Assembly: GCA_034437035.1 (NCBI GenBank)
Contig: DAOTUI010000071.1
Coordinates: 13,750 to 77,749, forward strand
Length of the DNA: 64,000 nucleotides
Source of the DNA: CAKZQX01 sp034437035
GTDB lineage: Bacteria > Chloroflexota > Chloroflexia > Chloroflexales > Chloroflexaceae
Reading direction: 5' to 3'
Notes under the pieces: generated by a model
Database searches by the model: none
The model's input: only the letters and a program-made list of their open reading frames with translations
Told to the model about the DNA's origin: nothing
Made by a program: the position numbers and the translations under genes
In this document: piece by piece, positions 1 to 7,252 of the stretch
Layout of the letters: each line of letters begins with the position of its first letter
Numbering within the stretch: the first letter of the stretch is position 1

Positions 1-157
1 GTTGATCAGAGAGATCGAGCCGGTCACGAATTAACCGGGGCGGCCACTCTGCCAGCAGATAATCCATCACATCGTAGAGCGTGATGCGAGTGCCGGCGAT
101 AGTCAACCCACGCTCGGTACGAATAACTGTTGGTTGCGTAGTTGCTGTCTGTTCCAT
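1..157 (-). CDS. DUF433 family protein (partial, 3' end outside window)
   Basis: The reverse strand opens with ATG at 157-155 after a strong ribosome site (GGAGGAGG at about 160-170) and runs off the window start, so only about 52 N-terminal residues are visible. The text contains RTERGLTIAGTRITLYDV followed by a stretch resembling LLAEWPPRLIRDRLDLS, which is the typical pattern of DUF433 (VapB-like, winged-helix antitoxin-type) proteins: a short strand, GTRITLYDV, then a helix that samples a predicted recognition helix. The family usually forms the DNA-binding or antitoxin half of toxin-antitoxin pairs; the partner toxin would lie outside the window. Function beyond the family is not shown. 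Confidence 0.7.
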   Translation of the reverse strand, partial: MEQTATTQPTVIRTERGLTIAGTRITLYDVMDYLLAEWPPRLIRDRLDLSDQ

Positions 158-294
158 AACTACCTCCTCCTACGGATAGACGCTCTCTTCATTGTAGCAG
201 ATTGCATGTATGATACTCAGTCACCACCCCTACCTATACCATGCCTCAGCCCCTACATCCATCTGCGCATCAACCTCGGAAACGCCATAGCAAC

Positions 295-399
295 TCAGCA
301 GATCGGAAACTCGCGCCGCAAAAGCCCCAGCACCCGCGCCGCCCACTGGTCGAGCAGGGTCAATACCTCATCCGGCAGTTCAATCTGCAAAACTGCCAC
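295..399 (-). CDS. Possible short antitoxin-like peptide or gene remnant
   Basis: A 34-codon reverse frame starts at GTG (399-397) behind a weak AAAGGGA site. It begins with IELPDEVLTLL and continues QWAARVLGLLRREF, which looks like the N-terminus of small ribbon-helix or UPF0175-like antitoxins but stops early. It could be a remnant of a longer antitoxin or nothing. The call rests only on residue pattern. Confidence 0.2.
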   Translation of the reverse strand: MAVLQIELPDEVLTLLDQWAARVLGLLRREFPIC

Positions 400-429
400 A
401 GAACTATCCCTTTCGCGTTAGCACGTTGA

Positions 430-790
430 TGAAGTTTGAGAAATAACCGGGACTCCCGGAGTCTCGGCTTCAGCCGGTCTGCGGCCGTCAACCGGCTGAT
501 AAACGTTAAATTTTTCATCCGGATATCGACTTTCAGGAGTCCCGGCTTCAGGTGGATCGAGCGTTCCCGACAGTATGCCGCTGCCCCGGCAGGCATCCAC
601 CGACGAAAGCCGGGACTCCCGGATATTTCATATCCGGACTATTTCTTCAACGTTCATCAGCCGGGACTCCTGAGACTGGAACGCGTTCTGGAGGCATCTG
701 CGACTACATACCATATCCGAACTATTTTTTCAATGTTCATAAACGTTCGAACGTTTCAACGTGCTAACCTGCTAACGCTCTAACGTCCTA
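430..790. repeat. Intergenic region with dispersed imperfect repeats
   Basis: No convincing gene is seen. The segment holds several copies of CCGGGACTCC(C/T)G-like words (about 448, 613, 661), three related blocks built on ATCCGGATAT or CATATCCGGACTATTT followed by AACGTT (about 503-530, 628-656, 712-745), and a run of 7-nt phased CTAAC/AACG words at 740-795. The blocks lie in both orientations, suggesting degraded palindromic elements. Confidence 0.5.
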
Positions 791-796
791 ACCGCT

Positions 797-1138
797 TCAG
801 CGGCGCATATAATCGTCAAAGCGTGCCTTCGCAATCACCGTGCGATCGGGGGCGCGTAGCACAATCCCTTCCGGCTTGCCGCCGGCCTGCGCATCCAACC
901 GGCTCCGGCTCTCCGGCAGATGCTGCTGCAAGAAGCCGTGCGTCTCCGCAATGCTCGTCGGGAGATCGCTTGCTGCCAGTTGAAACAGGCGCGGCGTCAG
1001 CGGCACTGCGTGTTGCGCAGCAGCGGCCTGCAACTCCGCTTCCGAGAGAAACGGTTGCCCGCCGTTCTCGCGCCAGGTGGACAACTGCTGCGACGTTTGT
1101 GCCGGCAGCGAGCCTGCGCCGCGCCGCATCCAACCCAA
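797..1138 (-). pseudogene. C-terminal fragment of an RNA ligase
   Basis: The last ~35 residues of this reverse frame read KPEGIVLRAPDRTVIAKAR followed by FDDYMRR. That combines nucleotidyltransferase motif IV (EGIVLR) with the lysine-containing motif V (IAKARF) of PF09414-type RNA ligases. The catalytic motif I lysine and the first half of the adenylation domain are absent, and the start of the frame (about 1080-1138) reads as low-complexity sequence out of register with a ligase. It is therefore a truncated ligase. Two intact ligases occur at 24.4-26.3 kb, so this remnant shows that ligase genes have been lost or moved in this neighbourhood. Confidence 0.65.
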
Positions 1139-1309
1139 GTTGAGTCGGCAATCACAGGCTGGTGCTGCTCACCAGCGGGCGCTCACTGCGTTCCATGCCC
1201 AATGTGCCGGCAACCCGGCAATCAACGGGAACGTGCTGCCGTTGTGCCCGTTCTCGTGTATCATCGCTGCGTCCTCGGTGTGCGCTGTGGCTATGACAAC
1301 ACATCAGTA

Positions 1310-1792
1310 TCATAACATTATATGTATCTTATCGTTAACATACCAGATGGCAACGGGTATGTCTGGTTCCGGCATTGGTATGTGTACCAGTTCGTCGGAA
1401 ACCACTGAATGTTTCCCTTCAACCTCTCGTCCGGATGGACAAACAAAACGATAACGCACATCCACATGGGCCGAACCCGTGTCATCATCAAGTTTCCGCT
1501 CAAATGACACAAGCTTGCCGTAGACCAACCGTCCCTGAAATACCAGGCGATAATACGAATATAACACATAGACAACTAGCAGAAACGCTGCCAGGAATGG
1601 TATCGTGAGAATCCCAGCAACCCACAGGCTCCATGCAGAGACGGCACCTACCACAACAAACGCCATAGGGCCGAGTAGCAACAAGCATCCTCCCAGCAAC
1701 AAAGTAGATCCGGAGGACTCTCGATACCGTGCATGTCCGGCGACAACGTCTTGATGTTTTGTGGAAAGTAAGAAGAGTGAGTTGTCTATCAA
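1310..1792 (-). CDS. Two-helix membrane protein, DUF3592-like
   Basis: This 160-residue protein has two hydrophobic helices at about residues 30-50 and 55-78, then a soluble tail with a beta-rich pattern. The tail contains YGKLVSFERKLDD, VDVRYRFVCPSGREVEG and a final VAIWYVNDKIHIM. DUF3592 proteins have this layout: two membrane helices around a domain with F-x-P-x-G and a conserved V-x-Y-x-x-x-D/N near the end. No role is established for the family. It stands alone, in opposite orientation to the gene at 2119, and no promoter or partner is obvious. Confidence 0.6.
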   Translation of the reverse strand: MIDNSLFLLSTKHQDVVAGHARYRESSGSTLLLGGCLLLLGPMAFVVVGAVSAWSLWVAGILTIPFLAAFLLVVYVLYSYYRLVFQGRLVYGKLVSFERKLDDDTGSAHVDVRYRFVCPSGREVEGKHSVVSDELVHIPMPEPDIPVAIWYVNDKIHIML

Positions 1793-1983
1793 ACCGGTAC
1801 CTCCCTCATAATTCGTTACGGCCCGACGTGCCAGGAAACACCGCTACGTACACGGAAGAATTATACCAACTCTCACGCAGATGTACCATCGAGACAGTGT
1901 GTAGATTGCTCTACCTCGGTCGGCAGCCGGCGGGAGCATGGCTCCCGCACTCCATAACCGACCCTCCGCGTTCTGCGCTCTGC

Positions 1984-2030
1984 GCTCTCCGCTTCAGTTC
2001 TCGGTTCTCCAGTTCTCAGTTCTTCCCAAA
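1984..2030 (+). repeat. 7-nt phased GTTCT repeats
   Basis: Degenerate heptads of the form GTTCTNN run in phase here (CAGTTCTCGGTTCTCCAGTT followed by more of the same). Similar runs occur at 6188-6237 and, reversed, at 6824-6852, with shorter ones at 16368-16392 and 58748-58856. They all lie between genes. Confidence 0.5.
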
Positions 2031-2033
2031 AAC

Positions 2034-2049
2034 TGGCACACTCCTTGCT
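2034..2049 (+). promoter_or_regulatory. Sigma-54-like -24/-12 element
   Basis: TGGCAC-ACTCC-TTGCT matches the -24/-12 consensus with the required 10-nt gap between GG and GC, about 70 bp before the next gene. The same bases can also be read as an extended -10 (TGCTATATC) for the main sigma factor. I cannot decide between the two, and I do not know whether this organism has RpoN. Confidence 0.35.
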
Positions 2050-2118
2050 ATATCAACCTGGCGCACACTACACGATGTAAGCATGGCCTGATCAGGCAGC
2101 ATTACAAAGGAGGACATG

Positions 2119-2637
2119 ATGAATATGAGCTTGCTAGAGCAGTTTTTTCAGCAGCACCCCGAGCGCCGGCAAGAGTATGCCGACTTTATCCAGCGCTATC
2201 AGGACAACCCCGACAGCATCTCGGACGAGGAGGCCGCAAGCCGCTACCGCGAGATTATGCGCCACGCCTCGGACGCAGAGGCCGACGAAGCGAACGACCA
2301 GGCCTTTCAGGGGTTGCCGATTGATACGCTCAAGTCGCTGGCCGGTTCGTTCCTGAATGCTAACAATGACCCCAACCGGCCCTATGACGGCTACCAGTTC
2401 AACAACGATGACGAGGCCGCACAGCCGCGCAACGTCGGGCGCATGGCCCGCCGCGCCGAGCAGAAAGACCCGGACCTGCTGGATCAGATCCTGGGCAAGG
2501 ACTCCCCGCTCAACTCCAGCATGGGCCGGAAAGCCCTGGCAGGTGCCGCCGCCTACCTGTCCAGCCGGGTGCTTGGCGATAAGTCGGGCAAGAGCGGCTC
2601 CGGGATCAACCTGTCGAGCATCCTCTCGAAAATGTAG
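2119..2637 (+). CDS. Conserved acidic protein of unknown function
   Basis: The protein has about 172 residues. The ribosome site AAAGGAGG at 2106-2113 favours ATG 2119 or 2125 over ATG 2116. The N-terminal ~60 residues are predicted helical and acidic (LLEQFFQQHPERRQEYADFI). The C-terminal third is Ala/Gly-rich (GRKALAGAAAYLSSRVLG) and ends in a Ser/Gly-rich tail, which could form an amphipathic segment. There is no signal peptide. I do not recognise a named family. It precedes treS-mak by 150 bp but is separated from it by a palindromic repeat, so it is probably a single-gene unit, possibly driven from the element at 2034. Confidence 0.6.
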   Translation: MNMSLLEQFFQQHPERRQEYADFIQRYQDNPDSISDEEAASRYREIMRHASDAEADEANDQAFQGLPIDTLKSLAGSFLNANNDPNRPYDGYQFNNDDEAAQPRNVGRMARRAEQKDPDLLDQILGKDSPLNSSMGRKALAGAAAYLSSRVLGDKSGKSGSGINLSSILSKM

Positions 2638-2666
2638 GGCTGATCAAGTTCGTTTGGTTTATATTT

Positions 2667-2758
2667 ACCACGAGGGCCACGAAGGACATGAAGATTTCAG
2701 AACACCGTTCATTCCTTCCGGATCTTCGTGCGCTTCGTGGTCTTCGTGGTTATATAGA
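2667..2758. repeat. CACGAAG-type palindromic repeat
   Basis: ACCACGAGGGCCACGAAGG on the left is answered by an inverted arm rich in CTTCGTGG words (2727-2753), making a long imperfect hairpin. Related copies lie at 11,360-11,580 and 27,990-28,098. This family of words is widespread between bacterial genes; here one copy truncates a phosphatase gene. Confidence 0.55.
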
Positions 2759-2787
2759 GTTGTGTAAACATTGCAGCGAGGTTGACA

Positions 2788-5700
2788 ATGACGTTATCCA
2801 GGAGTGGCCGCAGGGCCGTTGCAACCGGACAAGATGGTCTCTGGTACAAAGATGCGATTATCTACGAGGTCCATGTCCGCGCCTTTTACGACAGCAACGA
2901 GGATGGCATCGGCGATTTCTGCGGGCTGACGGAGAAACTGGATTATCTGTACCATCTGGGGATCACGGCGATCTGGCTGCTACCCTTCTACCCATCACCG
3001 CTCAAAGACGACGGCTATGATATCTCCGACTACACCGGCATCCATCCCGACTATGGCACGCTGGAGGATTTCCGGCATTTCCTGGATGCCGCTCATGAAC
3101 GCGGGCTGCGGGTGATCACCGAACTGGTGCTCAACCACACCTCCGACCAGCATCCCTGGTTTCAGCGCGCCCGCCGCGCCGCGACCGGCAGCGAAGAGCG
3201 TAACTTCTACGTCTGGAGTGCTACCGGCGAGGAGTATGCAGAGGCACGGGTGATCTTCCAGGACTTTGAGAACTCCAACTGGAGTTGGGATTCAGTGGCC
3301 CAATCCTACTACTGGCATCGCTTCTACCATCATCAACCTGACCTCAACTATGCCAACCCGCGCGTGCTGGAGGCCATGGCGGGCGTTATGGAGTTCTGGC
3401 TCAAGCTGGGGGTGGATGGTATCCGGCTGGATGCCGTGCCCTACCTGGCCGAAGCCGGCAACACCAACTGCGAAAATCTGCCGGAAACACACGCGATCCT
3501 CAAGCAGTTGCGCCGCCATGTAGACAAGCGCTTCGCGGAGCGCATGTTCCTGGCCGAGGCGAATCAGTGGCCGGAGGATGCGGTGGCCTACTTCGGCGCG
3601 GGGGACGAGTGCCATATGGCCTTTCACTTCCCGCTGATGCCGCGCCTGTTCATGGGCGTGCGGCAGGAGACCCGCTTCCCGATTGTGGATATTCTGGCGC
3701 AAACGCCGGAGATCCCCGACAATTGCCAGTGGGCAGTCTTTCTGCGCAACCATGATGAACTGACGCTGGAGATGGTGACGGAGGAGGAGCGCCTCTACAT
3801 GTACCAGGCTTTTGCGCATGATCCGGTGGCGCGCGTCAACCTGGGCATTCGGCGACGGCTGGCCCCGCTGTTGAGCAACCACCGCCACCGCATCGAACTG
3901 CTACACAGTCTGCTGTTTGCCTTTCCCGGCACGCCGGTGATCTACTATGGCGACGAGATCGGCATGGGTGACAATATTTACCTGGGCGACCGGGACGGCG
4001 TCCGCACACCCATGCAATGGAATGCCGACCGCAACGCCGGCTTCTCGCGGGCGCATCCGCAGCAGCTCTACCTGCCGCTGATTGTCGATCACGAATATCA
4101 CCATGAGACGCTGCATGTGGAGGCGCAGCAGATCAACTCGCACTCGCTGCTCTGCCGGCTGCAGCAGATGATCGGGATGCGCAAGCACTACAAAGCCTTT
4201 GGTCGGGGGAGTATCGAGTTGCTGCACCCGGAGAATCGCAAGATCCTGGCCTTTATCCGCCGCTATGAAGATGAGGTCATCCTGATTGTTGCGAACCTGT
4301 CGCGCTTTACGCAGTATGTTGAACTGGATCTGCAGGACTATGCCGGACAGGTGCCGATTGAACTGTTTGGGCGCACGCCCTTTCCTACCATCGGCGATCT
4401 GCCCTACCTGCTAACCCTGGGGCCACACAGCTTCCAATGGTTCGCCCTGGATCCGGACGGGAATAATCGCGCTATTCTGGGACCGGGAGCGACAGAGCGA
4501 CCGAACCCCCGGCTACGGGTGGCCGACTCCTGGGAAGATCTGGTCTGGCGCAACGCCCGCGCCGACCTGGAAGCGATCCTCCCGGATTACTTTCGGACGC
4601 AGCCCTGGTTTACCGGCCGGCACCAGACGATCCTGTCGATGACGATCCAGGAAGTAATTACCGTCACCGACGAAGCGCCCGCGCTTTACATCTGCCTGAT
4701 CCGGGTGGAATATAGTGATGCCGACCCGGAAATCTACACGCTCCCACTGACCTGCACACGCGGCGAGACAGCCCGATATGTCCGGGAACGGTTCGCCAAC
4801 GCAATCATCGCCGAGATTGAAGAAAACGATCCGGATGATCAGGACGGTCAGGCGGAACCGGGCATTCTGTATGATGCGATCTGGGATCTGCGCTTTAACC
4901 AGGCGCTGGTCAACACTATCTCCCGGCAACAGCGTCTGGCGGGAACCGCCGGAGTGCTGACGGGAGCGCATACCCCGGTACTTGCATCGATCCAACACAT
5001 TGTTGAGAATGTACGCAACTTGCGCATTCTCCAGCGGAAGCACGCCAATACCGCTGCTGCCTATGATGAGCATGCGGTACTGAAGCTGTTCCGCCGCATT
5101 GACGAAGGCACCAACCCCGATCTGGAACTGGGGCAGTTTCTGACGGAGCAGGGGTTTGCGCATAGCCCCGCCATCGCCGGCGACCTGACCTACCAGCGCC
5201 GCCGCACCCCGCCGATGACGCTGGCAATCCTGCAGCAGTTTATGGGCAACCAGGGCGACGCCTGGCACGACTTCCTGGATGATCTGCGCGGCTATTTTGA
5301 GCGTGTCGCGGCAACGGCTGCCGAGCGGCCGACGGTTCCCGGTTCGCTGACCACCCTGCTGGAGCAGACCGACCAGGAACTGCCGGCCCTGGCGCATGAA
5401 CTGATCGCCGGCGCGTTGACGAAAGCGCAGTTGCTGGGGCAGCGCACCGCCGACCTGCACCATACGCTGGCGGCGGACCCCGACAACCCCGGCTTTGCGC
5501 CGGAACCGTTCAATTCGTTCTACCAGCGCTCGGTCTACCAGACGGCGCGCGCCCTGAGCCTGAATGTGCTGGATAACCTGCGACGGCGGCGACCCACCCT
5601 GCCCGAGGAGCTTCAGGAGGATGCCCGGCAGTTACTCGACCGGAAGGCGGTATTGATTGATCAGTTTCATGCGATCCTGGAGCGCAACTTCACCGGGATG

Positions 5701-6159
5701 CGTATCCGCTGCCACAACAACTACCATCTGACGCAGGTGTTGTGTGCCGACCGGGACTTTACCATTATTGACTTCGAGGGCGAACCGCAACGACCGCTTT
5801 TTGAGCGGCGGCTCAAGCGTTCGCCGTTGCGCGATGTTGCCGGCATGCTACGCTCATTCCACTACGCGGCCCATGTAGCATGTGCTGATCAGCGTAAAGC
5901 GGGGCAGCATCTGGAGGATGGAGAAGCATGGGTGCGCTACTGGCAGCACTGGGTAAGCGTCGCCTTCCTGCAGCGCTACTGCGCACTGGCCGACGGCAAC
6001 TCCCTGCTGCCCCGGACAACCGCGGAGATGAGCCTGCTGCTCAAGATCTTTCTGCTTGAGCGGGGTATATACGAACTGGAGTATGAGCTAACCAACCGTC
6101 CCGACTGGGTGGCAATCCCACTGCGGGATCTGCGCTACTTTTTGCAAAGAGAGACCTGA
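2788..6159 (+). CDS. treS: Trehalose synthase / maltokinase fusion (maltokinase catalytic Asp changed)
   Basis: The N-terminal ~550 residues are a GH13 trehalose synthase that interconverts maltose and trehalose. Counting from TTG 2782, the catalytic residues are D217 (IRLDAVPYL), E259 (LAEANQW) and D325 (RNHDE). From about residue 600 to the end lies a maltokinase-type domain, which normally makes maltose-1-phosphate for the GlgE glucan route; IDFEGEP and SPLRDVAGMLRSFHYAA are well conserved. However, the catalytic loop, usually HGDYHLGQVL, reads HNNYHLTQVL at H978-N979-N980 (codons at 5713-5721), so the catalytic Asp is Asn and the kinase may be weak or dead. ATG 2788 is preferred over TTG 2782 because GCGAGG sits about 7 nt upstream. 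TreS-Mak fusions are common in this phylum. Confidence 0.93.
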   Translation: MTLSRSGRRAVATGQDGLWYKDAIIYEVHVRAFYDSNEDGIGDFCGLTEKLDYLYHLGITAIWLLPFYPSPLKDDGYDISDYTGIHPDYGTLEDFRHFLDAAHERGLRVITELVLNHTSDQHPWFQRARRAATGSEERNFYVWSATGEEYAEARVIFQDFENSNWSWDSVAQSYYWHRFYHHQPDLNYANPRVLEAMAGVMEFWLKLGVDGIRLDAVPYLAEAGNTNCENLPETHAILKQLRRHVDKRFAERMFLAEANQWPEDAVAYFGAGDECHMAFHFPLMPRLFMGVRQETRFPIVDILAQTPEIPDNCQWAVFLRNHDELTLEMVTEEERLYMYQAFAHDPVARVNLGIRRRLAPLLSNHRHRIELLHSLLFAFPGTPVIYYGDEIGMGDNIYLGDRDGVRTPMQWNADRNAGFSRAHPQQLYLPLIVDHEYHHETLHVEAQQINSHSLLCRLQQMIGMRKHYKAFGRGSIELLHPENRKILAFIRRYEDEVILIVANLSRFTQYVELDLQDYAGQVPIELFGRTPFPTIGDLPYLLTLGPHSFQWFALDPDGNNRAILGPGATERPNPRLRVADSWEDLVWRNARADLEAILPDYFRTQPWFTGRHQTILSMTIQEVITVTDEAPALYICLIRVEYSDADPEIYTLPLTCTRGETARYVRERFANAIIAEIEENDPDDQDGQAEPGILYDAIWDLRFNQALVNTISRQQRLAGTAGVLTGAHTPVLASIQHIVENVRNLRILQRKHANTAAAYDEHAVLKLFRRIDEGTNPDLELGQFLTEQGFAHSPAIAGDLTYQRRRTPPMTLAILQQFMGNQGDAWHDFLDDLRGYFERVAATAAERPTVPGSLTTLLEQTDQELPALAHELIAGALTKAQLLGQRTADLHHTLAADPDNPGFAPEPFNSFYQRSVYQTARALSLNVLDNLRRRRPTLPEELQEDARQLLDRKAVLIDQFHAILERNFTGMRIRCHNNYHLTQVLCADRDFTIIDFEGEPQRPLFERRLKRSPLRDVAGMLRSFHYAAHVACADQRKAGQHLEDGEAWVRYWQHWVSVAFLQRYCALADGNSLLPRTTAEMSLLLKIFLLERGIYELEYELTNRPDWVAIPLRDLRYFLQRET

Positions 6160-6184
6160 CAGGTCTTCGGAGATCTGTCAGGTC
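6153..6184 (+). terminator. Strong hairpin after treS-mak
   Basis: GACCTGACAGGTCT pairs with AGATCTGTCAGGTC around a TCGG tetraloop: a 14-bp stem with one G-T pair. It overlaps the treS-mak stop codon. No clear U-tract follows, but the next 50 nt are T-rich. It may act for both converging genes (treS-mak and msrB). Confidence 0.55.
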
Positions 6185-6239
6185 CGGCATTGGTTCTCGT
6201 TCTTTTGTTCTCTGCTCTTCTGTTCTTTGTTCTTTACTG

Positions 6240-6647
6240 CTACTCCTGCGCCGACGTATCCAACTTCAGCGAGGCCGAGTTCATGCAGTAGCGCCGGCCG
6301 GTCGGCGCGGGACCATCATCAAACACATGACCGAGATGGGCATCACACACATTGCAGAGCACCTCGGTGCGGCGCATAAACAGACTAAAATCCACCTCGG
6401 TCTCGACCGCATCCGGCGCAATCGGGGCATAGAAACTGGGCCAACCCGTGCCGGAGTCAAACTTGGTTTCGGAGCTAAAGAGCGGATTTCCGCAGCAGAC
6501 GCACTTATAGACACCGGGCTCCTTGATGTCGGCATACTCACCCGTAAAGGGGCGCTCGGTGCCCTTCTTGCGCGTCACCCGATACTGCTCCGGCGTCAAC
6601 TGCTCACGCCACTCCTGATCCGACTTCACAACCTTCGGCTGAGTCAT
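6240..6647 (-). CDS. msrB: Peptide-methionine (R)-S-oxide reductase MsrB
   Basis: MsrB reduces methionine-R-sulfoxide in proteins. The 135-residue protein is the usual length for a single SelR domain. The zinc ligands are C49, C52, C98 and C101 (KCVCCGN and CNVCDAH), and the catalytic cysteine is C121 in RRYCMNSASL. Other family marks are TGEY, SGTGWPSF and HLGHVFDDGP. It is transcribed alone, convergent with treS-mak. The GAGATAG-like site just before ATG 6647 is weak. There is nothing unusual in the coding sequence. Confidence 0.95.
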   Translation of the reverse strand: MTQPKVVKSDQEWREQLTPEQYRVTRKKGTERPFTGEYADIKEPGVYKCVCCGNPLFSSETKFDSGTGWPSFYAPIAPDAVETEVDFSLFMRRTEVLCNVCDAHLGHVFDDGPAPTGRRYCMNSASLKLDTSAQE

Positions 6648-6859
6648 GTCTATCTCCTGTATACATCGCTACGCATTCCGTAGACAGGGTTCGCAACGGC
6701 TTTTCCAGGCAGGAAGGCACATTACGCGCTGATCCACGCACCCTATCACCTGTCACCTGCAACCTTGTCACCCTCTCATGATAACAAAATTTACGCAAGA
6801 TCAATATTAACAAAAGGCTAGAACAAAAAGGGAGAACCGAGAACCAGGAACCAAATCGC

Positions 6860-6930
6860 CGCTGCCGCAGGCGAAGTGGGCTTGCATCTGGTCAAACGGA
6901 ACATTTGAGCAATCACCACGCAACTCCTGT
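6860..6930. repeat. Right-half remnant of the inverted-end repeat element
   Basis: GCTGCCGCAGGCGAA, the CTTGCATCTGGTCAAAC arm and the terminal ACCACGCAACTCCTGT are present, but no left half. It lies immediately left of a complete copy that begins 6 nt later, as if a second copy inserted beside the first. Confidence 0.6.
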
Positions 6931-6936
6931 AATCTG

Positions 6937-7132
6937 ACAAGGAGTTATGCAGTCACTGACCCGGAAGGAAATTTCGCCTCCGGCAGGGCGGAAGATTCCA
7001 TGCTTTTTCACAAAAAAATTCACGTTGTGAATTTTTTTGTGAAAAAGAAAAAATAGTACCATGCTGCCGCAGGCGAAGCAGGCTTGCATCTAATCAAACG
7101 GAACGTTTGAGCAGCCACCACGCAACTCCTGT
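6937..7132. mobile_element. MITE-like element, complete copy (about 196 bp)
   Basis: The ends are ACAAGGAGTTATGCAGTC and ACCACGCAACTCCTGT, imperfect inverted repeats, flanked by AATCTG and AACCTG (near target duplication). In the centre, CTTTTTCACAAAAAAATTCA pairs perfectly with its complement (7010-7052) to make a long hairpin. The arms carry the shared words GCCTCCGGCAGG and GCCGCAGGCGAA. It has no coding capacity. It lies between msrB and polA. Confidence 0.75.
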
Positions 7133-7180
7133 AACCTGATGCGCCAGGACAACTACGAACCAGGGCCCCGGAACCCGGCG

Positions 7181-7209
7181 TTGCTCATCTGTTCGCCGTT
7201 GAGTATAAT
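7181..7209 (+). promoter_or_regulatory. polA promoter
   Basis: TTGCTC (7181-7186), a 17-nt spacer and TATAAT (7204-7209) lie 43 nt before the polA start. Confidence 0.75.
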
Positions 7210-7252
7210 AAAGAGGTGCATGTGCCGTCTCAACCCAGGAGTAAGGAGTACG

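Noticed and set aside
4513..5463. 316-codon frame antisense to the maltokinase half of treS-mak
   Set aside because: Shadow of conserved coding sequence on the other strand.
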